Below the pieces are notes generated by a model that was not told where the DNA came from, ran no database searches, and worked only from the letters and a program-made list of their open reading frames with translations. A stretch of DNA of 22,200 nucleotides from Bacteroidales bacterium (GTDB taxonomy: Bacteria > Bacteroidota > Bacteroidia > Bacteroidales > JAADGE01): contig JAOZQB010000014.1 of NCBI GenBank assembly GCA_029932445.1, positions 1 through 22,200 of the forward strand. The letters are read 5' to 3'. Position 1 is the first letter of the stretch; each line of letters opens with the position of its first letter. The position numbers and the translations under genes were made by a program. Shown one piece after another: positions 7,107 to 15,469 of this stretch.

Positions 7107-7936
7107 AAGAATTTCTCAATTTTATAAAGAGTGCTCACTTTTTCCTTTTATTTCTTTTGCTTGAAATTATTTCAATTCTCTTAATCGTAAAGAATACAGA
7201 AAAAGCATCAGGTTTCTTAAATTCAGCAAATGCCGTATCCGGTTTTTTTCATTCAAAAATTACAAATATTTCAGATTATTTTTCATTAAAAACGGATAAT
7301 GCGAAACTTATTAAAGAAAATTATTTACTCCATAATTATATAAACTCTACACTTACTGAGAAGAATTTGTACTCTCCGGAAATCCAAAATCTTGGTCTTT
7401 TTTATAAATCTGCTAAAGTTGTAAAAAATTCAATCAATAAACCATATAATATTTTAACGGTAAATAAAGGAATTTTAAACGGAATTCACGAAAATATGGC
7501 TGTGGTTTCTAATGACGGGGTTATCGGAATAACTGCCGTTACAGGAAAAAAATACACAACCGTTATCTCAATTCTGAATACAAAATTAGAGATAAGTGCA
7601 AAAGTTAAACGGACAAATTATCACGGTATCGTTAAATGGGACGGTAAAAATCCGGAATATGTTTTATTAACCGATATTCCGGTATATTCATCCTTATTTA
7701 TAGGTGATAATATTGTAACCGGAGGATATTCGTCAATTTTTCCGGAGAATATAAAAATCGGTACCGTTTCTGAAGTTGAAAAAGATAAACAAAGTACTTT
7801 CTACAATATAAAAGTTAAACTTAGTCAAGATTTCAGAAAACTTGAAAACGTTTATTTAATCGATTACAAGGGCATTGATGAACGTAACCGGCTTGAAGAC
7901 AGCACGGTTACGATGTTTCAATTTAATAGGTTTTAG
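7103..7936 (+). CDS. mreC: Rod shape-determining protein MreC
   Basis: A 277-residue bitopic protein linking MreB to periplasmic wall synthases. There is one membrane helix at about 12-29, a coiled-coil region at about 60-90 (KTDNAKLIKENYLLHNYI), then the double beta-barrel domain with NGIHENMAVVSNDGVIGITAV, NTKLEISAKVK and the family pattern GDNIVTGGYSSIFPENIKIGTV near the end. The length is normal. It follows mreB with 36 bases between and an 11-codon ORF overlapping its start. The final 14 bases overlap the convergent ChaN-like gene. Remarkably, mreD, pbp2 and rodA, which usually follow, are not present here. Confidence 0.93.
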   Translation: MKEFLNFIKSAHFFLLFLLLEIISILLIVKNTEKASGFLNSANAVSGFFHSKITNISDYFSLKTDNAKLIKENYLLHNYINSTLTEKNLYSPEIQNLGLFYKSAKVVKNSINKPYNILTVNKGILNGIHENMAVVSNDGVIGITAVTGKKYTTVISILNTKLEISAKVKRTNYHGIVKWDGKNPEYVLLTDIPVYSSLFIGDNIVTGGYSSIFPENIKIGTVSEVEKDKQSTFYNIKVKLSQDFRKLENVYLIDYKGIDERNRLEDSTVTMFQFNRF

Positions 7937-8783
7937 TCATTGTTTCGGGTATTGCAAAAATATAATCAGCCAAGTTTTTATTATCTTCTTTCAATTCTTT
8001 GATATTTTTTTGTTCAACACAACTAACGGTTAATATTTTTAATTTCGGATTTGCATTTTTTAAATACCACACAATCCCTTCATGATTATCTGAATGATAT
8101 GAGCCGTTATAGTGGATAAACAGTTTTCCTTTTTCAAGATTTTTTTGAATAAAATAAGCCATAGTAGCATCTTTTATAGCTTGTGCCTTAGGAAATTCTG
8201 CAGTTCCGTGACCCATTTTTTTACCCATCTCAATCATATCCGCATAACATTTAACATTAGGGTCATATTTCGGAGGTAAGGGAGCAATATACCTTTTCCC
8301 TTCGTCCGTTAACTTATTAAGTCCTTCAAAACCTTCTTTAAATACAATACTTGCATATCTTCTCGGAATATTTGAAGCCACAAAATTTAATTTATTTTTT
8401 TTTGCAAAAGTCATTAAAGGTTTATAATCCGTGTTATAATTAGGCCACAAACGGGCATCAGCTTCAAATTTTTTTTCAGGAAAATAACCTTTTAAATATT
8501 CATTAATAACAAGTTGATTGTCAGATTCAAACATTTCTGCACCAAGAATAATTCCGGCTTCGTGTTTTTGGTATAAATCCTTTGTAATCTCATATTCTGC
8601 CCAATGACTTATGGGATTATTATGAAGTTCACCAATAAAAATAACATCTGCTTTATTCAAAGCTTTTATCATTTTTTCATACTTCACCTTTTTGCCTTCT
8701 TGATTATATAATTGATAAGCCGGTTTGTCAGCCGTAAAACTCATTAATACCACTGCTGCTGCAATTATCATTTTAATTTTCAT
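7923..8783 (-). CDS. ChaN-like protein (DUF399, TIKI/EreA superfamily)
   Basis: A 286-residue exported protein with a signal peptide at about 1-18 (KMIIAAAVVLMSF) and no lipobox Cys, so likely periplasmic rather than a lipoprotein. Family motifs seen: GELHNNPISHWAE (51-63), GAEMFESDNQ (81-90), QAIKDATMA (201-209) and HYNGSYHSD (224-232). ChaN of Campylobacter binds paired haem and takes part in iron uptake; the superfamily also contains TIKI proteases and erythromycin esterases, which share the GExH start. The reaction cannot be decided from sequence. It is last in a likely four-gene operon (EamA, LD-carboxypeptidase, PHA-type, ChaN-like), 29 bases after the previous gene, and its 3' end overlaps mreC. 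Confidence 0.85.
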   Translation of the reverse strand: MKIKMIIAAAVVLMSFTADKPAYQLYNQEGKKVKYEKMIKALNKADVIFIGELHNNPISHWAEYEITKDLYQKHEAGIILGAEMFESDNQLVINEYLKGYFPEKKFEADARLWPNYNTDYKPLMTFAKKNKLNFVASNIPRRYASIVFKEGFEGLNKLTDEGKRYIAPLPPKYDPNVKCYADMIEMGKKMGHGTAEFPKAQAIKDATMAYFIQKNLEKGKLFIHYNGSYHSDNHEGIVWYLKNANPKLKILTVSCVEQKNIKELKEDNKNLADYIFAIPETMTKTY

Positions 8784-8812
8784 TACTTTAATGTTTTATT
8801 GAATAATTAGGA

Positions 8813-9115
8813 TTATTTACATTCCGAAATCATTTTTTCGGCATTTTCTTTTATTTTAGTTTCAATCATTCCTTGAAACATACGTGCCGCAAAAGGCAGC
8901 TTGCTGTCTATAACAACATTTTTATTATTAACAGTTATATTTCCTTTGACATGCATTCCTCTTATTTTAAAGGAAAAATTGATAATATTTCCGTTCGTTT
9001 CTTGCTCCAAATCCGAAAATTCATCTTTATATTCGTCTGAAAGTTGTTTGAAAATTTTTTCGGCACAAGCAGTGCCTTTTTCTTTTTCTAAATCGTGTGT
9101 TAATTCAATTCTCAT
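8813..9115 (-). CDS. Small PHA_gran_rgn-like protein
   Basis: A 100-residue protein, start ATG at 9113-9115. The N-terminal helix-rich half is IELTHDLEKEKGTACAEKIFKQLSDEY. Then come two beta hairpins, INFSFKIRGMHVKGNITVNNKNVVIDSKLPF, and a closing helix (MFQGMIETKIKENAEKMI). The pattern of a G-x-V-x-G-x-I/V strand pair followed by LP and a final amphipathic helix matches the putative polyhydroxyalkanoic acid system family (PF09650). In Bacteroidota such proteins occur without a PHA synthase, and none is seen here, so the name should not be read as evidence for PHA storage. Its neighbours are LD-carboxypeptidase (18 bases upstream) and the ChaN-like gene. Confidence 0.55.
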   Translation of the reverse strand: MRIELTHDLEKEKGTACAEKIFKQLSDEYKDEFSDLEQETNGNIINFSFKIRGMHVKGNITVNNKNVVIDSKLPFAARMFQGMIETKIKENAEKMISECK

Positions 9116-9133
9116 ATTTTTTTATTTGCGAAA

Positions 9134-10078
9134 TTAAACAAAAAAACGATTTAGCTCTTTTCTTTTTATTGAAAGTGATAATTTTTCAGTATTAAATTTT
9201 GCTTTAATTCCGACCGGGAAAACAAGTTGATTTTTGATGTGTCCGAATGAAAAACCGTAAACAGCAGGAATTTCCAGCGGCTTAATTCTGTCAATAATAA
9301 CTTCTTTTAAAAAAAATGAATTTTCTTTATCGTCTTCTTCAGGTTCACACCCTTTAAATTGACCCAATATAATTCCTTTTACATTTTTAAATTTTCCGCC
9401 GGAAATTAATTGTGTCAACATTCGATCTATTTTATAGGGTGCTTCTCCGATATCTTCTAAAAAAACAATCTTATTTTTCCAAGAAATCTCAAACGACGTT
9501 CCTATTGCACTGATTACCAATGCCAAATTACCGCCGGCAAGAGTACCCGACATTTCTCCCGAATGAATCACAAATGCATCTTTTTTATGGTCTTTAAAGA
9601 TTTCGTAATTAATAATCTCACTGTCGGATAAAAATATTTTTTCAAAATTTTCGGAAGTATATTCTGTAAAATCTCCTGCTCCGATAATTCCGTGAAATCC
9701 GGGAATACCGGTTTTTTTATAAACAGCATTTATTAATGCCGTTATATCGCTGTAACCGATTAAGGGTTTCGGATTTTTTTTTATAATATCGTAATTAATT
9801 CTGTCAAGTATACGTGTAGTCCCGTAACCACCCCTTACACAGATAATTGCATCAACTTCAGTGTTTTCATACATGGTATGAAGTTCATTAAGTCTGCTTT
9901 GATCATTTCCGGCAAGATATCCGTTTTTTTCAAGGACACTGTCAAAATAAACAGATTTTAAACCGAAAGATGCAAGATTTTCTATTGTTTTTTGTAGTTT
10001 TTCTTCGGTAATAAAACCGGCAGGTGTTATTAAACCTATCGTATCTCCTTTTTTTAATAATGGATTTGTTTTTAACAT
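9134..10078 (-). CDS. LD-carboxypeptidase (S66 family, LdcA/MccF type)
   Basis: A 314-residue serine peptidase from the ATG at 10076-10078 (MLKTNPLLKKGDTIGLITPAG). An upstream in-frame ATG at 10150 would add 24 non-family residues and overlap the EamA gene, so it was rejected. The S66 Ser-Glu-His triad is visible: S110 in LIGYSD, E208 in VFLEDIGEAP and H280 in GFSFGHIKNQ. The CVRGGYGTTRILD segment (80-92) is the conserved signature before the nucleophile. The family removes the terminal D-Ala from tetrapeptide muropeptides during wall recycling; MccF relatives hydrolyse microcin C. There is no signal peptide, which fits the cytoplasmic recycling enzyme. It lies 37 bases downstream of the EamA transporter gene. 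Confidence 0.93.
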   Translation of the reverse strand: MLKTNPLLKKGDTIGLITPAGFITEEKLQKTIENLASFGLKSVYFDSVLEKNGYLAGNDQSRLNELHTMYENTEVDAIICVRGGYGTTRILDRINYDIIKKNPKPLIGYSDITALINAVYKKTGIPGFHGIIGAGDFTEYTSENFEKIFLSDSEIINYEIFKDHKKDAFVIHSGEMSGTLAGGNLALVISAIGTSFEISWKNKIVFLEDIGEAPYKIDRMLTQLISGGKFKNVKGIILGQFKGCEPEEDDKENSFFLKEVIIDRIKPLEIPAVYGFSFGHIKNQLVFPVGIKAKFNTEKLSLSIKRKELNRFFV

Positions 10079-10115
10079 ATTAAAAATAAATTTTCCGAAA
10101 TTTAATAAAAGTTTC

Positions 10116-11036
10116 TTATATAAAAAACAATGCAATTCCGGCAACGGCAATTAAAGCACCGATTACTTCCGAAACATTTACTTTTTCTTGAAAAATAATC
10201 ATACTTGCCGGGATAAGCAAAATCGGTTGAATTGCCATAATGGTAGAAGCAACGCCGGTATTGGTATATTTTATTGCCAATAAAGAAAATGAAATACCGA
10301 GGAATGAACCGAATATTGCACCAAGACTTAATAAACTCATTGTTTTTATATTTCTGACAGGTTTTAGTACTGTTTTCCATTTTTTAGAGAAGGAAATTAT
10401 GATTCCTAAACCGAATAAACCGGCAATAATCCTGATTTGAGTGGCAGCAAACGGATTATAATCTTTCATTCCTAATTTACTCAAAACTAATCCGAAACCT
10501 TGACCGAATGCACCGATAACAGCCATTAAAATTCCGATTAAAGGATATTTGAATTTTCGATTTCCGTTTTTTGTGATATTTCCTGAATTTTTATCTTCCT
10601 TTTGTAAAATAACAACTGCTATTCCGAAAAGTGTAACAACCATCCCAATAAACTGATACGGACTTAATGTTTCACCTAAAATCAACCAACCGAAAATTGC
10701 TGCAATCGGCGGAGCAAGTGTCATAATCAACATTGAAATTCTGGCTCCCAGCATTACCAATGATTTGAAAAGAAATAAATCACCGATTGCAAAACCGACA
10801 ATTCCGGAAAGAAGCAACCATAACCAAGAATGTAAATCGGCATCAAGCGGGAGTAAAAATCCTCTGCTGAAAAAAGTAAAAATACTCAGAAAAATAAACC
10901 CTAAAAGCAATCGAAGAAAGTTAACGGTTGTCGCACCGTTCTTTTTCCCCAAAAATTCGAAAAGCATAGCACCGAAAACCCATAGTAATGCTGCAAATAA
11001 TGCATAAAATTCGCCTCTGTGTGCATCAAAAATCAT
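10116..11036 (-). CDS. EamA-family (DMT) transporter
   Basis: A 306-residue protein with about ten hydrophobic helices in two repeated EamA halves (about 10-145 and 165-305). Typical features are the FYALFAALLWVFGAMLFEF opening, the PPIAAIFGWLILGETLS segment closing the first half, and QPILLIPASMIIFQEKV in the second. Family members export or import metabolites such as amino acids or nucleotides; the substrate cannot be told. It is the first gene of the run leading to the LD-carboxypeptidase and ChaN-like genes, 107 bases after rnfA, and has a plausible promoter of its own at 11065-11096. Confidence 0.9.
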   Translation of the reverse strand: MIFDAHRGEFYALFAALLWVFGAMLFEFLGKKNGATTVNFLRLLLGFIFLSIFTFFSRGFLLPLDADLHSWLWLLLSGIVGFAIGDLFLFKSLVMLGARISMLIMTLAPPIAAIFGWLILGETLSPYQFIGMVVTLFGIAVVILQKEDKNSGNITKNGNRKFKYPLIGILMAVIGAFGQGFGLVLSKLGMKDYNPFAATQIRIIAGLFGLGIIISFSKKWKTVLKPVRNIKTMSLLSLGAIFGSFLGISFSLLAIKYTNTGVASTIMAIQPILLIPASMIIFQEKVNVSEVIGALIAVAGIALFFI

Positions 11037-11064
11037 AATTTAATTGCTCTGAATTTAGAACCTG

Positions 11065-11096
11065 TAAAGATAGATGAAAACATGAATAATAACAAA
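11065..11096 (-). promoter_or_regulatory. Probable promoter for the EamA operon
   Basis: On the minus strand TTTG (11096-11093), a spacer of 20 bases, then TATCTTTA (11072-11065), one base off TAnnTTTG. Transcription would begin near 11060, about 24 bases before the ATG at 11036. This suggests that the EamA operon is separate from rnf, although no terminator is seen after rnfA. Confidence 0.4.
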
Positions 11097-11143
11097 ATAC
11101 ATACATATATTAATGCGTGTATAACTGCCATTCGTTGGGGAAT

Positions 11144-11719
11144 TTATGCAATTCCTGAGAATCCCATAAAAGCAAGGGCAAGTAAGCCGGCTGTAACAAA
11201 TGCAATAGGGACTCCCTTCATTCCTTTCGGGATATCAGACAAATCAAGTTGTTCTCTCAAACCGGCAAATATAACTAACGCCAGACCAAAACCTATCGCT
11301 GAAGCCATCGCAAATAAGGTGCTTTTAATTAAATCGTATCCGTCAGTTTGAACAGCTAAAATTGCTACACCGAGAACCGCACAATTAGTTGTAATAAGCG
11401 GTAAAAAAATTCCGAGTGCCTGATATAAAGAAGGACTGACTTTTTTTAATATAATCTCAACAAGTTGAACTAATGCAGCAATTACCAATATAAAAGTGAT
11501 GGTTTGCATATATTCAATATTGAATGAAATCAATATATATTTTTGAAGAAGATAAGTAACAATGGTTGCGATTGTCATCACAAAAACCACAGCTCCGCCC
11601 ATTCCCGCAGCAGTTCCTACCTGTTTTGAAACACCGAAAAACGGACATAAACCAAGGAAACGGGATAAAACAACATTATTTACAAAAATTGCCGATATAA
11701 TAATTAATATGTATTCCAT
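11144..11719 (-). CDS. rnfA: Rnf complex membrane subunit RnfA
   Basis: A 191-residue integral membrane protein with six helices. C25 in LGLCPFFGV and C113 in TTNCAVLG are the conserved cysteines which, together with those of RnfE, hold the intramembrane [2Fe-2S] cluster. It belongs to the RnfA/NqrE family. It is the last gene of the rnf operon, 31 bases after rnfE. The next gene in the same direction (EamA) follows after 107 bases. Confidence 0.96.
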   Translation of the reverse strand: MEYILIIISAIFVNNVVLSRFLGLCPFFGVSKQVGTAAGMGGAVVFVMTIATIVTYLLQKYILISFNIEYMQTITFILVIAALVQLVEIILKKVSPSLYQALGIFLPLITTNCAVLGVAILAVQTDGYDLIKSTLFAMASAIGFGLALVIFAGLREQLDLSDIPKGMKGVPIAFVTAGLLALAFMGFSGIA

Positions 11720-11750
11720 TTGTTAAAATTTAGAAGATAATTTTTTAGTA

Positions 11751-12335
11751 CTATACTTTCTTAGTCAGTTTATTAATCAAAGCTATTAAATAACCCAATA
11801 CGATAAAAGCACCCGGAGCCAATACAAATACTAAAGCACCGTCACCTTTATATATACTGATATTAAAAATCGAGCCGCTTCCGAGGATTTCTCTTATTGC
11901 TCCGAGCATCGTCAAAGCCATTGCAAAACCAAGACCCATTCCTAATCCGTCAAGGATTGAATCAATCACATTATTCTTTGAAGCAAAAGCTTCTGCTCGT
12001 CCGAGTATGATGCAGTTAACAACAATCAACGGGATAAAAAGACCCAACACATCATATAAATCAGGGACATATGCTTGCATCAATAATTCTACAATTGTTA
12101 CAAATGACGCAATTATAACAATGAAAGAAGGAATTCTGACTTTATCGGGAATTTGTCTTTTTACTAAGGAAACAACAATATTAGACATAACAAGAACAAA
12201 TGTTGTTGCCAATCCCATTCCTAATCCGTTTATGGCAGAAGTTGTTGTACCCAATGTGGGACATAAACCCAGAAGCATAACAAATACTGCATTTTCGGCA
12301 AAAAACCCTTTGGTAAATATCTTTAATTTGCTCAT
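11751..12335 (-). CDS. rnfE: Rnf complex membrane subunit RnfE
   Basis: A 194-residue membrane protein homologous to RnfA with inverted topology, of the RnfE/NqrD family. The conserved C25 in LGLCPTLGTTTSAINGLGMG and C108 in VVNCIILGRAEAFA are present. The GRAEAFA motif separates RnfE from RnfA. It lies 57 bases after rnfG and 31 before rnfA. The length is slightly below that of proteobacterial RnfE, with nothing missing in the core. Confidence 0.96.
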   Translation of the reverse strand: MSKLKIFTKGFFAENAVFVMLLGLCPTLGTTTSAINGLGMGLATTFVLVMSNIVVSLVKRQIPDKVRIPSFIVIIASFVTIVELLMQAYVPDLYDVLGLFIPLIVVNCIILGRAEAFASKNNVIDSILDGLGMGLGFAMALTMLGAIREILGSGSIFNISIYKGDGALVFVLAPGAFIVLGYLIALINKLTKKV

Positions 12336-12392
12336 TTTTTATAGTTGAAAGTTTATAAAGTTCTTAAAATCAATAGTCTGTAAACATAAATC

Positions 12393-13004
12393 TTAATCGC
12401 TCTTTTTAATTTTTTTAAACGCATTATAGGCACGTTCCGTTGCATCACAAAAAGCTCTTGAACTGATTGTTGCAGCCGTTATTGCATCAACGGTTCCTTG
12501 ATCTTTGGTAACTTCTACGACAATACCGTCATTATCTTTATCCGGAATATTCGGGACATCCATATTATCAAATTGATTGCTGAATGTTGATTTACTTCTT
12601 TGCATTTTATCACCCAAACCCGGAGTTTCATGATGTTCCAAAACGGCAGTCTTATGAATATGTCCGTCAGGATCAAAGCCGATCATTACTGAGATTAAGC
12701 CGCTGAAGCCTTTTTTTGAGAAGGTTTTAATAGCATATCCTACGATTTTACCGTCTTTTTCAGCCGGATAACATTCTACGCTGTCACCTCCTTCAACGGG
12801 TATTTTAAACATATCTTCAATCGGGTTGTTATCAAAATCGTTGACGACATTTTTAATCGCTTTTTTCTTTTTTTCAAGTTTGGCTTTTGCTATCGGGTCT
12901 TTGGTTTTTTGATATACAAAAGCCAATGCTGTAGCAGCAATTGCGGAAACCAGAAATAGCACAATTACCATATTTGCGAATGTAGATTCTCTTTGTTTAG
13001 CCAT
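12393..13004 (-). CDS. rnfG: Rnf complex flavoprotein subunit RnfG
   Basis: A 203-residue protein with one membrane helix at about 10-31 and a periplasmic FMN-binding domain. FMN is joined covalently to the last Thr of the motif: here DAITAATISS (173-182), predicted Thr179. Most RnfG proteins have S/T-G-A-T; this copy has T-A-A-T, an Ala for Gly at position 177. LEHHETPGLGDKM (122-134) is the conserved second flavin-site stretch and is intact. Attachment requires the flavin transferase ApbE, which is not in this window. It lies 23 bases after rnfD. Confidence 0.94.
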   Translation of the reverse strand: MAKQRESTFANMVIVLFLVSAIAATALAFVYQKTKDPIAKAKLEKKKKAIKNVVNDFDNNPIEDMFKIPVEGGDSVECYPAEKDGKIVGYAIKTFSKKGFSGLISVMIGFDPDGHIHKTAVLEHHETPGLGDKMQRSKSTFSNQFDNMDVPNIPDKDNDGIVVEVTKDQGTVDAITAATISSRAFCDATERAYNAFKKIKKSD

Positions 13005-13027
13005 TTTTCTGAATTATAAAAATCGTT

Positions 13028-14032
13028 TTATTTTTTAATTTTTTCACCGAATCTTTTCGGTTTCATATACATATTAATTAAGGGCACAAACGCATTCATT
13101 ATCAAAATTGCAAATGAAACACCCTCAGGGAATGCACCCCAAACACGAATAATGATTGTTAACAGACCAATAAAAACACCGTAAAGAATCATGCCTCTTT
13201 TACTCATAGGTGAAGTTACATAGTCTGTAGCCATAAAAACTGCTCCAAGCAATAAACCTCCGCTTAACAAGTGAAATAACGGATCAGCAAATTTTTCGGG
13301 ATTAGCAAACCATAAAATACCGGTAAAAACGGCAACCGTTCCTATAATCGAAACAGGAATATGCCAGCTGATAATTTTTTTCATTAAAAGATATACTAAA
13401 CCAATCAAAATAGCAACAGCACCGACTTCACCAAGGGAACCGCCGGTATTCCCCAACAACATTTGAACAAAGTCGGGCATTTGACTTGTCAGCTTTGTAA
13501 CGGCCTCTCCGTTTCTTACACCTTCTGCCAAAACACCGAGAGGAGTTGCTCCGGTAGTAACATCCGTATATCCCAAAAGATGATCGCTTATTGCACTTGG
13601 TTTCGGCCAAGAAGTCATTTGAACAGGCCAAGAAATCAGAAGAAATACACGTCCTGCCAATGCCGGATTAAAAAGATTATTTCCCAAACCTCCGAATGAA
13701 ATTTTAGCTATTCCGATGGCTACAAATGCTCCGATTATTACTAACCAAATCGGAAGATTACTCGGCAAATTAAATGCTAACAACAAACCGGTTAAGGCTG
13801 CAGAGCCGTCAGTGATTGTTGAGGGCTTTTTTAAGACAAATTTTGTTAACAAATATTCGAATAATAGGCAAGAAAGTACGGAAGTAATAATCACAATAAT
13901 TGCTCCCAATCCGAAATACCAAACGGAAACAAATAAAGTCGGTAATAATGCAATTAATACACCGTACATCAATTTTTTCACGGAATTTGTTCCGAGTTGA
14001 TGCGGTGAAAGTGAAACAATTAATTTAGACAT
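13028..14032 (-). CDS. rnfD: Rnf complex flavoprotein membrane subunit RnfD
   Basis: A 334-residue polytopic protein of the RnfD/NqrB family with nine or ten helices. The covalent-FMN motif is TTGATPLG (159-166) with Thr163 as the predicted attachment site. GLGNNLFNPALAGRVFLL (116-133) and ATDYVTSPMSKRG near residue 270 are conserved family stretches. It lies 76 bases after rnfC, the widest gap within the operon, where I saw no promoter or hairpin. Confidence 0.96.
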   Translation of the reverse strand: MSKLIVSLSPHQLGTNSVKKLMYGVLIALLPTLFVSVWYFGLGAIIVIITSVLSCLLFEYLLTKFVLKKPSTITDGSAALTGLLLAFNLPSNLPIWLVIIGAFVAIGIAKISFGGLGNNLFNPALAGRVFLLISWPVQMTSWPKPSAISDHLLGYTDVTTGATPLGVLAEGVRNGEAVTKLTSQMPDFVQMLLGNTGGSLGEVGAVAILIGLVYLLMKKIISWHIPVSIIGTVAVFTGILWFANPEKFADPLFHLLSGGLLLGAVFMATDYVTSPMSKRGMILYGVFIGLLTIIIRVWGAFPEGVSFAILIMNAFVPLINMYMKPKRFGEKIKK

Positions 14033-14108
14033 AAGCTGGTTCTGTTAATAATTTAGAATATTTGTTATTTTATTTTTTTATTAAAATTCGAATACCGAGC
14101 ATTAAACT

Positions 14109-15443
14109 TTATTTCACACTCCTTGCTCTGCGCATAGCACCTACGGCACTTTTGCCCAATCTGATATAATCCAGTAAAGGTCTGTCTGACGGACATGTAT
14201 AGCTGCATGAGCCACATTCGATACAATCTAAAACATCTTCTTTTTCGCTTCTTTCAATCAATGCTTTTTCTGCAAGAGTCATCAATAAAAAGGGTTCTAA
14301 GCCCATCGGACAAACACCTACACATTTTGCACATCGAATACAGGGTTTTATTTCTCGCCTTTTTGATTCTTCTTTCGGTAATATTAATATTCCTGATGTT
14401 CCTTTTGTTACGGTAACTTCAGTTGAATTTAATGCTTTACCCATCATCGGTCCGCCGCTGATTATTTTTCCGGTATCCTCAGGTAAACCGCCGGCTGCTT
14501 CAATCAGCATACTAATCGGCGTTCCTGTTCTGACCAATAAATTTTTCGGTTCGGAAACCGATTTTCCCGTAACAGTTACCACACGCTCAAACAACGGTTT
14601 ATTTTTTTGTACGGCTTCATAAACGGCAAACACCGTTCCGACATTATGCACAACAGCACCAACGGCAATAGGCAAACCACCGGAGGGAACTTCTCTTCCC
14701 GTAACCGCTTTAATTAACTGTTTCTCACCACCTTGAGGATACTGAACTTTTAATGCCGTGACGGAAATACCTTCATACTCTTCGGAAAGTTTCTTCATAT
14801 AAATAATCGCATCCGGTTTATTGTTTTCAATTCCGATAACAGCTTTATTTACTTCTAGAGCTTTCATCAATATTTTGGTACCTACCATTATTTCTTCTCC
14901 TTTTTCAAGCATCAAACGATGATCTGCAGTTAAATAGGGTTCACACTCTACACCGTTGATAATTAAGACTTCCGCTTTCATTCCTTTGGGCGGAAGAAGT
15001 TTTACATGTGTAGGAAATGTAGCTCCGCCCAAGCCGACTATACCGGCATCTTGTATTTTTTTCAGAATCTCATTCTTATCAAAGCTAAAATCTTTTATTA
15101 AACCGGTATCTCTGTTAATATTTTCATCCCATTCATCTTCTTCAACATTTATTACAACTGCTGACTTTTTATAACCGCTTGCATCTGCAATATTATCGAT
15201 TTTAAAAACGGTTCCCGAAACAGAAGAATGAATATTTGCAGAAACAAAACCGCCGCTTTCGGCAATTACTTGACCAACTTTTACCTTATCTTTTTTATTG
15301 ACGATAATTTTTGCCGGTGCACCTATATGTTGTGCAATCGGTATTGTAACTTGTTTGGGTAAAGATAAAATTTCAATTTTTTTATCCGGAGTAAGTTTAT
15401 TTTCCGGCGGATGTACACCGCCTTTCGGGAATGTTTTTAACAT
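14109..15443 (-). CDS. rnfC: Rnf complex NADH-side subunit RnfC
   Basis: A 444-residue peripheral cytoplasmic subunit, the site of NAD+ reduction. It starts with FPKGGVHPPENK, typical of RnfC. It has the NAD(H)/FMN region with GLGGATFPTHVK (137-148) and the NGVECEPYLTADHRLM stretch, an SLBB-like segment, and two [4Fe-4S] motifs: C368-C371-C374-C378 (CIRCAKCVGVCP) and C407-C410-C413-C417 (CIECGSCSYTCP). The long C-terminal repeats seen in some proteobacterial RnfC are absent, which is usual outside that group. It lies 26 bases after rnfB. Confidence 0.97.
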   Translation of the reverse strand: MLKTFPKGGVHPPENKLTPDKKIEILSLPKQVTIPIAQHIGAPAKIIVNKKDKVKVGQVIAESGGFVSANIHSSVSGTVFKIDNIADASGYKKSAVVINVEEDEWDENINRDTGLIKDFSFDKNEILKKIQDAGIVGLGGATFPTHVKLLPPKGMKAEVLIINGVECEPYLTADHRLMLEKGEEIMVGTKILMKALEVNKAVIGIENNKPDAIIYMKKLSEEYEGISVTALKVQYPQGGEKQLIKAVTGREVPSGGLPIAVGAVVHNVGTVFAVYEAVQKNKPLFERVVTVTGKSVSEPKNLLVRTGTPISMLIEAAGGLPEDTGKIISGGPMMGKALNSTEVTVTKGTSGILILPKEESKRREIKPCIRCAKCVGVCPMGLEPFLLMTLAEKALIERSEKEDVLDCIECGSCSYTCPSDRPLLDYIRLGKSAVGAMRRARSVK

Positions 15444-15469
15444 TTTATTATGCGTTAATTTCTGTTATC

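Noticed and set aside
10079..10150. 24-residue N-terminal extension of the LD-carboxypeptidase
   Set aside because: It overlaps the end of the EamA gene and contains no family residues; the family start MLKTNPLLKKGDTIGL matches the later ATG.
10102..10380. Cys- and Tyr-rich frame of 92 codons inside the EamA gene
   Set aside because: It is an alternative frame of a clear transporter gene; the odd composition follows from the codons of hydrophobic helices.
11037..11143. Search for a terminator after rnfA
   Set aside because: No stem with a T-run is present; only a possible promoter for the next gene was found.
13428..13631. Open frame of 67 codons inside rnfD and similar frames inside other rnf genes
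   Set aside because: They are low-complexity or antisense translations of strongly conserved genes, with no start signal or family resemblance.
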